Below are positions 46,701-57,700 of a stretch of 64,000 nucleotides of DNA, piece after piece. Source of the stretch: Phoronis australis (taxonomy: Eukaryota > Phoronida > Phoronidae). A program made the translations under genes and the position numbers. The DNA lies in contig NMRA01000020.1 in assembly GCA_002633005.1 (NCBI GenBank), positions 335,621-399,620 of the forward strand. Reading direction: 5' to 3'. The notes beneath the pieces are model-generated. The model ran no database searches. It was given only the letters and a program-made list of their open reading frames with translations, and had not been told where the DNA came from. Positions within the stretch are counted from its first letter, which is position 1, and each line of letters begins with the position of its first letter.

Positions 46701-48074
46701 ATCAGGTTGCGTCAGCAGGACAGCCAAACCATGGCGTTTCTGCGGGAACAAAGGGCGACTTGAAAAATCTTTGTTTCCAAAGAGACGACCAAGACGCTTT
46801 ACCAGAAGGTCTGTTTGCAGTACACTTCAGATAGTGAAGCAAATACGACAAAGGCGTTCTCTCATTCAGAATTGTAAGTACTGGTAATTAGCCAGAGGAT
46901 TTGAAAACTAGGAATAATCACGAATATGTGTTATCTTTTATCGTTTAATTAGCAGCTAGGAAGTGAATCTGCAACTAGGGTGTCAAAGTAACATCTCTGT
47001 ATTCATACACAGCCTACAGTCACAATACTTAACATTCACAGCATGGAGTAAACAATGAAATTAATACGTTGCAATGCTATGTTTAACTTACAGAATCGAG
47101 TTGAGTTTACCCAAACTGTACAGATGTCGCGACATCTAGCGTTTAGACAGAGAACTTGTCTGTTTTCCCTATATTTTGGTGGCAGCGGTGTTAAGAAACT
47201 TTTTTCTGAGTAAAATAATCTTTAGATAAGTTTAATTAGCTTCGACAAAACGTCATTCTCACGTGATTGAATTCTTTCACACGACTAAAGAGGCGTTGTT
47301 TACAAAGACTCTTCCAGAATCTACGTTTCGCCCAGTTCTGCTGACTAAAACGAAAGTCTACTTAGGCCTTTTACTCTAGTCAAATTGATGTCATAATATT
47401 TCCTACCATGATAGAGCTCTATTTCCGTTACCAACAACATCTTAGAAATCATCAGCAACTTAATTTTGCTTTGAAAAAATGATTGACGAAAGATAATTAT
47501 TTGGTAACAAGGTCTTGCGTTAGAATTAGTTTCATGAGGCTTAAAATAAAAATGAAGCAGATATGGTATCACTAACAGGCAACTATACCGGCCCTGACGC
47601 CAGCTCATTAAGTTTTATCTTACTGTCAATAATCTATCTTTTATTTTGGCATAAATACAATAAAAACAAAACGAAGGCAATTAATACGCACTAAAATCGA
47701 TTTAACTGAGGCGATGTTAAAGACATTCTCTCTGTGTTTCGCGTTGTTGTTTATTTGGTGCAACTACTACAGTCGATTGTTTGAAACTTTCACCGGCACA
47801 GCTCTAACAACGGATGCGTACGTCCACGTTACAAGAATTCAAGTTCCTTTTCGCCAACTTCATATCCGTATACATGGGTATGAAGATGTACGTCACGTGC
47901 GCTTCAGCGGCCTGTAAGGTTGCCAACGTAACAACATGCAGTTACCGCGACTCAGTGTTTGAAGTTAATAACCGATCTTAACATCGTTTAAAACGAAGTG
48001 GTCATCTAGAATTAAGTCAGAGTAGCAATACTGGAGTTGGTCAAAACTTCTCACTTGGGTTGAACATTAGAAAA

Positions 48075-49055
48075 ATGTTAAACAGCTCCATTGGTGACGA
48101 AAATAGTACCCACGGCGTATTAATCGAGTTCGTAGAAATACCAACTTCTGTTCTTATCTTCAACATGTGTTTGGAGATTCTTATGTTCTTTCCAATGTTG
48201 TTCGGAAACGTGTTGGTACTAGTTGCGTATTGCGCATTCTACACAGTACGGGAGGAAAACAGCAACGTATTCCTTTTCAGTCTGGCGATCACGGACTTGG
48301 CCACAGCCGTTTCATTGCCGTTTAATATAATTAAAAAATACATCGCGCCTCTCACGGGATTTCAAGCGCCGTTTGGAAAGCATCCTCCTCTGTGTTACTT
48401 TGTTATGTTCTTGCAAACCTGGCCGTCCGGTGCTTCGATATTATCGCTCCTTATGGTGGCCGTTGACAGAGCAGTCGCCATCATGCAGCCGTTACGATAC
48501 TACAACATCATGACAAAGAGAGTGTGCTTGTGGGCGACTGTATTTGCCCACGCGTTTCCCATTGCTTTGTACATATTTGGTACTATCCACGCGGCTCTCA
48601 CCCATTCTTACGGCTCAGAAAAGTGTTTGATCGAGGTAGTGTACGATCAAACTGTCTCCACTGTTTTCTTGTCCGTCTCCTTGATTGTGCCAGTCGTGGT
48701 CACATACAGTCTACATCTCTACGTCGTAATCATAGCTGTAAAACAGCGGCGACAAGTTCGCAACGGGGATATGCAAGCCAGCGAACATCGAAGACATCAG
48801 CATAAAATTCTCCGGACCATGTCTCGCATTCTTGGATTATACGGCATCTGTTTTGTGCCAGTCGCTATCATGAAATCTGGGATACAGGCGAAACCTACCT
48901 CTCCGTGGTGGCATCAAGCCTTGAATTACCTTTTTCTGGACATATTGTATCTGAACAGCGCTTTAAACCCTTTGGTTTACTCTCGATCTGTGCAAAGTTT
49001 TAACACCTCTTTTAAGAAACTCCTGGCTCGCGGTAGAGTGGGTAATTTAACCTAG
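48075..49055 (+). CDS. Intronless class A (rhodopsin-family) GPCR, orphan
   Basis: 326 residues from the ATG at 48075; the frame continues upstream only from non-ATG codons. Seven hydrophobic segments carry family landmarks: GN (44-45, N1.50), LAITD (D2.50 = Asp74), Cys107 with Cys184 for the extracellular disulfide, DRA (131-133) in place of DRY, P206 in TM5, and NPLVY (298-302) in TM7. Two N-glycosylation sequons (Asn3, Asn10) lie in the N-terminus. TM7 has no retinal lysine, so it is not an opsin. Position 3.32 is Gln, not Asp, so it is not aminergic. The segment SILSLLMVAVDR followed by PLRYYNIMT resembles adenosine-receptor wording, but this is weak; ligand unknown. TM6 lacks the CWxP motif (it reads GICFVPVA). 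An AATAAA at 49318 is a fitting polyA signal. Confidence 0.93.
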   Translation: MLNSSIGDENSTHGVLIEFVEIPTSVLIFNMCLEILMFFPMLFGNVLVLVAYCAFYTVREENSNVFLFSLAITDLATAVSLPFNIIKKYIAPLTGFQAPFGKHPPLCYFVMFLQTWPSGASILSLLMVAVDRAVAIMQPLRYYNIMTKRVCLWATVFAHAFPIALYIFGTIHAALTHSYGSEKCLIEVVYDQTVSTVFLSVSLIVPVVVTYSLHLYVVIIAVKQRRQVRNGDMQASEHRRHQHKILRTMSRILGLYGICFVPVAIMKSGIQAKPTSPWWHQALNYLFLDILYLNSALNPLVYSRSVQSFNTSFKKLLARGRVGNLT

Positions 49056-50250
49056 ACGTATCTCCGATCTGAAACGAATCTTCAATATCCGCTAAAGTCA
49101 TATCATTTTTGGTTATCAGAACATAAGTTGACGCCATTACTCTTGTGCATGTCTGAGATGCTTATGACTTGTATGCAACAGCTTCATCAGGAACACCTCG
49201 GATATTTTCATAGCCTGGAATTATGGCGGCCTCTGAGCTTAGAACCCTGTCGGACAGTTCCACAGCTTTATGCTCTTGGGATACAAGTGTGTACGGCCTT
49301 TCACCCACTTATTGGTAGAATAAACAGCTTCCCGTGCATTTCTTATGAAAGTAGACGAAAAAGCAAGGTCTGATCAAAGCAACAGAGTTCGAAAGATGTC
49401 AATTGGATTGTCAAGTGGTGTGAATTAGGCCACTCCCAACAAACAGTACCCGAAGTGTTCCGAATTGGGAATCGGCTTGGAAGGAGTTAGTGTTGTAAAG
49501 AAGCTTCGACGTAAGGAATTTTTGGCCTGCAAATCTTTCTAACGCCTTATAGCGCAATATATTAAGTGCATAATAAACTAAATATCTCATTCAGTCTCAG
49601 TATTATCACGAAGACTGTGCATATTTGTAAAACAGGTCAACTGTCGTCGGATCGTTGAAACAGTGCGTTTAAAGCGTCTTAAAGTGTCAAAGATTACTTT
49701 ACTTCCACCGCCAACATATTTTACCTTCTAAGGCGACGTCACTGTGTTGGTATCCCTTGCTTGACTGAATTGAAATTACTTGTAGTAAGCAACGCTTGAA
49801 GAGCAGGGCTACATGTACTTATGTTCTTTGGCGGCTGAAACTAACCACAATCTTCTCAAGCCCAGAAATCGGGTTTGGTTTGCTGACTAATTTTGCCGGA
49901 AAAACGCTAGTTGTCTAGAGTTGTAGCTCAACAAAAATGTCAAAATGAAAACGAAGCAATGAAATTAGGCTTGATTTGAAAACTTCAACACTCAATCACA
50001 ACACAGTCGAATAGAGAGCCGGAAATTTCATAAATTCTACGATTGAACTTTAGTCCTGGGCCCGGTCTCCAATCTTTTTACTCGAAATGGAATTCGAAAT
50101 TAGGTTTGGCATTTTCTACTCTACTTTTGGGCGAACTCAAGATAAGTGTCTATTGTTCTATGCTCGAGTACACAATAGCTTACGTAGATAATTTATTGCC
50201 CTTAGTTCACAGTTTGAAAACCCAATACTAAAGCTTTAAGTTCGAGTTTG

Positions 50251-50717
50251 AAGTCCAGTGTTGGAGGCTTTAAAAAACAATGAGCTTTTCATATTTACAG
50301 TAATATTTAATGAGTAAGGAACATTTGAAATGTTAACAAAGCTCTGAGAGGCTCTTAACAACTTGCACATGGCAATTCTAGCACCAATTTAGTTCCAGAT
50401 GAAACAAAATACAATTAAAAGAAGAAAACTAAATGCACTTTTACCAGCAAAACAAGTGCATCTGATGACTGCAAAATCTATTGAAACAGTGTTCAGTGTT
50501 CAGTATTCACCTGATAAAGTGTATACAGCCCACAATAGAAATCTTAACAGTAACAGAATTCAATTGGAAATAGCAATACATTCCACAATAAAATGTCACC
50601 CAGAATTCACCAACCTGGTGGACTAGTGAAATTTTATTTTTCATTTTTCAAAAGCTCATTACACGACAATGGGGACTTAAAGATCGAAATCTGAAATATG
50701 GCTGAACTTATCTCTCT
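50251..50717 (+). repeat. 467-bp direct duplication, copy 1
   Basis: Matches 53039-53505 over equal length with only two substitutions noticed (CTTG/TTTG near 50363 and ACGACA/ACGAAA near 50667). Ends exactly at the N at 50718. The 75-codon frame inside is identical in both copies and resembles no family I know. Confidence 0.92.
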
Positions 50718-51407
50718 NAAGGGCAAACTTGAACAAGAAACTCCTATGCATAAACTATAATGTATTCGAGCACAGCCTGATAACCAATTATCTTAAGTTC
50801 GCACAAAAGGAGCAGAGAAATTGCCAAAAATAGTTTCGAGTTCGTTTCGAGTACAAAGATTAGAGACCGGGACCTGGAATGCCAACTCCCGCACGTGACC
50901 TGTGTATTCCATTTTATTGCCAGGTATTAGAGCTTGTTACCTCGAGACTAACCGCGAGAGTTTTGCACTTAGAATTTCTGGCTGCCTGCTTGACTGAGTT
51001 TTTATCGAGAATTGTAGTTACCAGACCATGTCTAATTTCATTGTTCATTTTCATTTTGTAATTAATGTTCTTCAAGCGGACTTCTTGATGTAGACTTACG
51101 TTTCCATAAATTCAGCGATTTCTCGGCAAAACTGGTCAACAAACCTGACAAAGACATTTTTTATAAGCAAAGACCTGTGGCCGTGTGTGGATTCCAGGAG
51201 TCTTAGTAAGGGCCTCTGATAACTTTTGGGCTCCAGTCCTAAAACTAGTTTCGATAACCAATCATATTGCATGCCAGGAGTTTTCCAACATGACATTTTG
51301 GGTGTTAAAATCATGTTACATGCGTCGTGTGGTTGAAAGTTTTGGCAAAAAAGATCGTTTTTACGGTTCACGTGAGAAAATAAATCCTACACTCGTCTCA
51401 GATTGAT

Positions 51408-51466
51408 GACATGGGCAAAACCTCTTGGAAATTTTGACGAAGTTTCCAAGAGGTTTTGCCCATGTC
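51408..51466. repeat. 24-bp perfect hairpin with 11-nt loop
   Basis: Arms 51408-51431 and 51443-51466 are exact reverse complements (GACATGGGCAAAACCTCTTG... and its complement). The pairing continues imperfectly outward through GTCTCAG/CTGAGAC, giving a stem of about 40 bp. Either a foldback element or a precursor-miRNA-like transcript. Confidence 0.9.
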
Positions 51467-52567
51467 GTAAACCTGAGACTCGTGTATGATTCTCTGTATT
51501 AGCGATAACAGCGAACTCACAAGTGAACTCTCACAACACGCCTCGCTGTCACCGAGTATTTTTGTGAAAAGTTGACTGAAGCCATGGGGTCGAAAGCCGC
51601 ACGCCGGTGTTTGTAAGCGAGGAACCATGTTCAGGAGTGATGCCAGCTGTGTTCATTCCTGGGGGCTGTAACGAGTAACCGAAATAACCGAGAACAGTGC
51701 TCAAGAGCTGTCAGTTCTGGTAGGCCTACACAATTGTTATTTTAGGCCTCAGTCGATACGCGGAATAATGTCTCGTGGAATATTGCTTCAACGCTTCTTT
51801 CGGTACGTTTTGTGCGTTTATTCTAGATAACGCGTATGTCATATTAAATGAATGAAAAGTACCGCTCTGCGATTCTTCAGTATAGTTTCCGTAAAGTGTA
51901 AACAATGCTTCAGTCAAACACCACCGAAATGTTTTGTACATGACTTACACCTTTTCAAACATTCAACTGTTTCAGTCTAAACTGCACGGTACTGTTTTTG
52001 ATCGCGTCTCCCGACTGACAGCAGCGGACGCCGGACGCGAATGACAGCACAGAAACGCGCGCGTGTGGGAGCCATTTTTGTAGCTAAAACACACTAGTTT
52101 GAATTTCAACCAGATATCGAATCATATTTTGGACTCGAGTCGTTCTTCACCAATTAAGTTTGGAAGTGTTTTTCTCTATTTTGGATGAACTATGTGGTAA
52201 TGCATTATTGCACCGGTGTGCTTTACATCAATTTCATCATAAAGATTAAGACTGACACAACCGGCAAGAACACATTGAAATAAAGCCAGGTCAATAAGCT
52301 AGCCTGCATCAGTCACCACAGTTGCGGTAAAATCTCGCCAATTTTGACACAATGTGGCACACAAGTTTTTAAAATTCTTTTCATAAAAGAAAAGCAACAC
52401 CAACATTGATTGAACCACTTAAAAATGCTTCATCGCTTTCAAGTTCGCATACCATCGCTAACCATAAGACAATGTTTGACCAAATAGGGGAGGACCACAA
52501 GGAAGTAAAAAAGCACTGAAAAATGAGGAAAAACCAGTTTTGGTACTTATTTTTGCCATAAACAAGG

Positions 52568-52938
52568 TTGTCCGGGATTACACGGCGACAGAACTCTCCT
52601 TTGTTGGTTTTGGAAATCAGACACACTTTCATGTCCCGCAACGATGTCGGGAAGGCGAATTGAAGAATTTCGGATCAGATCTCGCACCGATCCACGGGTA
52701 CACGTATTTGTTCAATTTATCAAATTTCCTCACGTCGGGAGTTGCAGCCCAGAGCACAGCATTCGTTGGCATTGGAAGGACGAATAGAAAAATTCAACCA
52801 GAAAAAAACTTGCAAAGAATCGGACAAAAACAAATAACTTGTGAAACTCCAGTGGCACGAAATACCTGACCGATGCCTGTGGTATTGTGGGTAAATACAG
52901 CGAGATTCGAGTGTCGTTATGTAATCCAGGACGGTCCA
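52568..52938 (-). mobile_element. Short THAP-fragment element, copy 2 (inverted)
   Basis: Reads on the minus strand collinearly with 24627-25017, including CGCTGTATTTACCCACAAT and GCCACTGGAGTTTCACA. ATG is at 52772 and the THAP start CCALGC at 52761-52744, but a small deletion between them puts them in different frames. A TGA follows soon after, so no THAP product is expected. Confidence 0.8.
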
Positions 52939-53038
52939 CATCCATGTGACTTTACTGTACTGGGTGGCAATGTCAATGACGCCCATAACAATAGAATAAA
53001 CTAGATTCCTGCCAAAAATTATTTGAATACACTGCAAC

Positions 53039-53505
53039 AAGTCCAGTGTTGGAGGCTTTAAAAAACAATGAGCTTTTCATATTTACAGTAATATTTAATG
53101 AGTAAGGAACATTTGAAATGTTAACAAAGCTCTGAGAGGCTCTTAACAATTTGCACATGGCAATTCTAGCACCAATTTAGTTCCAGATGAAACAAAATAC
53201 AATTAAAAGAAGAAAACTAAATGCACTTTTACCAGCAAAACAAGTGCATCTGATGACTGCAAAATCTATTGAAACAGTGTTCAGTGTTCAGTATTCACCT
53301 GATAAAGTGTATACAGCCCACAATAGAAATCTTAACAGTAACAGAATTCAATTGGAAATAGCAATACATTCCACAATAAAATGTCACCCAGAATTCACCA
53401 ACCTGGTGGACTAGTGAAATTTTATTTTTCATTTTTCAAAAGCTCATTACACGAAAATGGGGACTTAAAGATCGAAATCTGAAATATGGCTGAACTTATC
53501 TCTCT
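53039..53505 (+). repeat. 467-bp direct duplication, copy 2
   Basis: Partner of 50251-50717, same orientation, 2.3 kb downstream. Copy 2 continues into GCAATTAGCC where copy 1 meets an N. Confidence 0.92.
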
Positions 53506-53545
53506 GCAATTAGCCATCACAGTTACTGATAGAACATGAACAAAA

Positions 53546-53708
53546 TTGCCCTCACTTGGCTCAGACTAATAACTCAGTCATTGCCCTCACTTGGCTCAGA
53601 CTAATAACTCAGTCATTGCCCTCACTTGGCTCAGACTAATAACTCAGTCATTGCCCTCACTTGGCTCAGACTAATAACTCAGTCATTGCCCTCACTTGGC
53701 TCAGACTN
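53546..53708 (+). repeat. 35-bp tandem repeat, 4.6 copies, cut by an N
   Basis: Unit TTGCCCTCACTTGGCTCAGA plus CTAATAACTCAGTCA at 53546, 53581, 53616, 53651 and 53686. The last is interrupted by the N at 53708, after which unrelated sequence follows. Confidence 0.95.
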
Positions 53709-54511
53709 ACTATCAACATCAATTCAGCAGTAGGCCTCGCTTGGACGTTCATTGGCAATGAGCACCAAACAGATTTTTTGTAGCTTTTATGCTCTGAAAC
53801 AGACATTTGGTGAAATCAAGGCCAGTGTATACCATTGAAAATAAACTTCGGACATAGGGTGTGTAAGTGTAAGTCAAAATTTCTGACTTAAGCCTTAAGT
53901 CACTTTTCACTGAAACAAACACCAGATTCTTCAAGTGACGGTTGTTTCAATGTTTGCTAGTCGAGAAAACCTTCCCAACTTGCAGAATATGAAGGTTGAT
54001 ATAGCTAAATCTCACACATTTCAGGAAAATGGTACCTTCTTTCATTTGTGAAAGACTTCTTACATTCTTGTGAGGTTCCGCAGCTTTTCAAAGTTTTGTT
54101 TGGTCGCAGGTATGGAACACAACTTGAAAAAATACTGACACTACTCCTCTAACATTTAAATAAGAGAGAAAATAAAAACTAAATTAGTGAACTTAATAAC
54201 CTAATCAAACGATGGGAGGAGTTGACAGTGGGATTTATTCCTGTTTTTAAATTAAATAACCACTTTATGCAAAAGTGAATGCCCATCCACCAAATTTGAG
54301 ACTGGATCAAGTGGAAGTCGCTCTCATTACTCTGGAGAGTGCCAGTATGAAAAGTCCGCATGATGTCATTTCAGGCCAGTCTTTGAAATGAGTGAAAAGT
54401 TCATCCAAATATCTACAGTAGCTCTAGAAGTGAACTTTAATAACAAAACACAGCTCCAAATACCAACACCACATTCACTTCAACCACGTGTTCACTCTGT
54501 CCTGCATCGTT

Positions 54512-54709
54512 TCACGTGTCCGTAGTTACAGTTACCTCTGATCCTCCATGTGTCCGTGTTAGAATGAAGTAAACAACGAAGAAAACCACAACAAAAAACA
54601 GAGCTATATAACACATAAGCTTTCGGTTGTTCTTGCCTGATCCAATCATGTGGTTTATTCTGTTAATACTTCCCATAAGCAGGCCTTTCCCCGAGTCAAA
54701 ATCCGAGTC
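54512..54709 (-). CDS. BET1L: BET1L exon 4: C-terminal SNARE half and membrane anchor
   Basis: Acceptor CTGTTTGCAG|GA; 198 nt including TGA. Encodes DSDFDSGKGLLMGSINRINH, a linker, the hydrophobic anchor and a short luminal tail rich in Thr. Confidence 0.94.
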   Translation of the reverse strand, partial: DSDFDSGKGLLMGSINRINHMIGSGKNNRKLMCYIALFFVVVFFVVYFILTRTHGGSEVTVTTDT

Positions 54710-57700
54710 CTGCAAACAGAAGACGAGTACTGCATTCACTATTAGCCTGCACTTGATTATTAACAATGACTTTTTAAAATGACAAACTGGGCAAGAAATT
54801 CAGTTTTGGGCCCCAAAAAGGACTGAAGAGCAAGATCTTGTACATTAACAGAGAGGGCACCACCTCAAAGCCAAAATTTGTACTTCTTGCTAAATGACTT
54901 AACGCTGTTGTTTGTGTTTAAGTGGAAAATACGCCAAATTCTTCATTTAAGAAGCCGGGTTGTACATACATGTGTAGATTTCTAAAATATTGAATGCTAT
55001 CTGGACTAGACACTCCTCAAGCAATAAAAATTTGAGCCTGGTGAGTGGTGTCTGGGGGTTTTGGGAGGTCACTCAAACTCTCTGACGATAAAACCTCGCC
55101 ACTGAAAGCAGCAACAACTAAAAATCGCGACGTGTCGTTAAGCAATTTTCAAAGTACTGATTGAAAACAAAAGGTGGCACAAACTGAATTAGACCCAAAG
55201 ATGTCAGCATCTCTGTTAGCATAGAGCAGAAATAGGATGGAACGTGGTCCACAACAGGACTGCGATAAATTTTAACGTGTCGCTGCAACTTGATTGCCAG
55301 CATTCACAACATGTTTGAATGGCTATTGGCCTGTTAGAGAAAACAGTGACCAGTTTGAAGCAAAGGCTGCCTGTCTATGACATGCTCCCACCTATTCAAA
55401 TTTCACTGCATTCTTTGGAGTTCTTAAGACCACTCTGATAAGGGGTGGGGCACATAAGTCAAGTCCCTCCTTTGTGTTGCTCAGGCAACTCACACAATAG
55501 AGATTGGAATATCTCAACAAATAGATAGCAATTGATTTACTGTTCTTCTGTAGCAGCTAATAAAATTTTGCTGTTCAAACAATAAATAAGTTCAATTTTC
55601 AAAGACTAGTTAGTTTTTAAAGTGTGCAGTGTCTAAAATGGAAGAGAAAGAATGTTTAGTTTGTACAAACAGGCAGTGGATATCACCCAACACTGACACA
55701 GATCTTTGATTCCTAAGCCCCAAAAGAAGCTAGACACAAAACTGCAGGCTGTGTGGTATGTGCCTATTGTAATGCTAACCTGTAAGAAGCATTCACACTG
55801 GGATTTTTTATAGATAAGCCCATGGGCGAGTATTCATAAAATAAAAATTTTCAGGCAATTTAATAGCACCAAATGAATGCCCGAGTATTAATCGGAAAAG
55901 GGGGGACATGTGAATGTAGTCATAGTTTGGGCTACACAAACACCAGTCGTGTTTTTAAATTTTATGTTGATAAAATTTATGCATAATTCGTCAACACTTT
56001 GTTTTTATACGTGAAAAATGCTCCCACTATCTGGACACTTGACATTCAGAAGTTATCATGGGCGGCGCAGCACTGAAAAAAGTGGGGGCTAAAGCCGATT
56101 CAGCTCCCCTGCGGTGCACCGACTATAGACCATGTGCGGCGTAACACTGAACAAAGTGGGGCTATAGCCGCCCCAGCCTCCCATGGTGCGCTGCCCATGG
56201 TTATAATACTGAATATACCCGACATTTATTTGGCATAATTTTCAGAAAAATCCCGGTAGTTGTTGGTTAGGAAGTGGGATATAATGTTGCGTAATCAGAA
56301 GTTGTCAAAATGCCCTCCTTTACCCACTTGATGTTAATCAGAAACTACAACAGACCATTGGCTAAACTACAGTGTAGGCAACAGAGGAGACACACACACG
56401 ACAACAGCCCATGTTATACACACAGTTGCGGTGCAAAGTCTACTCTGCCATTCATCAAGTCATTTTGATGCTAAGACTTTCACAGCAGTGGCATTACTTT
56501 GAGTATGAAATACTACTATTAAATAATAAAAATATTCGTGGGGACAGCTAAATAGTTTCTATTATGACTGTAATGTTCTTGATGCAGTAAACTTAATTTT
56601 AATCTTAAAAGAAACTTTGACTTTGTGTAGAATTTTTAAATCAATCACCTTGACCTAGTGGAGAAACCTAGTGGCAAAAATAAGACGGCTGTTCTGCTCA
56701 CAGCTGTCGTCAAAATCAATTCTCTTGTGACACCACTGTAGTGTTCTTACTAGAAAACATCAAAATGAATTCCTTTATCTTGTCAACATTAAGAAAGAGT
56801 CCACTACGGAGCTGCAAAAGTTTACACTTGGACTTCCCAAGTAATGTACATTAAATGAAAATTTAATTCGAGTTTGGAATTTGTATTGCAAAGAACAGTG
56901 TCATGAACAATGCCTTTGCTGCAACAGAACAACTCATTGAAACTGAACAAGCGACAAGTGGGTACTAATTAAAAGCAAATGTGCACTTCAGAGAACACTA
57001 GCTGCCGCTCACTTTTGGCACTTTTGTTGGCGTTTGCGCAATTCTGCCAGGTTCTGCTTTTCTGTTTCAATCAAGCAGAGAAAGCATTATCCACGGTAAC
57101 TCTTTTACTGTCAATGAGAGCAGACCAGAAACTGTGCGCATTAATTTCCAACTGGATTTTTCTAAGTCAGTAAAAAACAAAAAAGTTTGAAATTCCTGTA
57201 CAGTTGAACAGAGGGCGCTACAATTGTCACAATGGTCTCAGTATCACAGAATCCATGCTCTCTTCGTGTACAGAATTTCAATAAATTATATGAAACGTTC
57301 CCAAAATAATGAAAGGTAACCTCATACAGAAATGGTGAAATGGTTTGAAAAGGTCACTTTCTTTACTGGATAAGGAAATTCCTACATAAATACTGGAAAA
57401 CTAGGTAAAGTCAATCCATTTGTCAAAGGAGAAAAAATATTTTTTGCTTCTACCAAATGCTGCTAGTCAAATAAATGCTGACCGCATCTAATAGTCTAGC
57501 CGCAGTGACCAAAGTATGTTAAATACAGCTGTATGCTGTAACCTACCAAGGGATCCGTGTGTACAACACCGGCTGAAAGCGCCCAGGTACACTTTAGCTG
57601 AGATACTGCGATATTGAACATAAAAATGATATGCACCGAGTAAGTACTTATTAACTACTCACCAGACCTGTAAGATAACGATTCTGATCTTTTGTTTCTG

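Larger units (their letters stand above)
37913..48074. other. Gene-free interval between zinc-finger gene and GPCR
   Basis: Holds the MITE-like copy 2, the inverted dispersed repeat, a short GGGATTCATA run near 42282-42312, and the 39-bp and 30-bp minisatellites. No convincing exon seen in roughly 10 kb. Confidence 0.5.
49056..54511. other. Repeat-rich interval between GPCR and BET1L
   Basis: Contains the 467-bp duplication, the 24-bp hairpin, THAP-element copy 2, the 35-bp array and two N characters. No host gene supported. Confidence 0.5.

Noticed and set aside
48075-49055. Opsin or biogenic-amine receptor
   Set aside because: No TM7 lysine for retinal, and Gln rather than Asp at 3.32.
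50399-50626. 75-codon frame identical in both duplicates (also 53187-53414)
   Set aside because: Identity reflects the recent or artefactual duplication, not selection; no domain seen.
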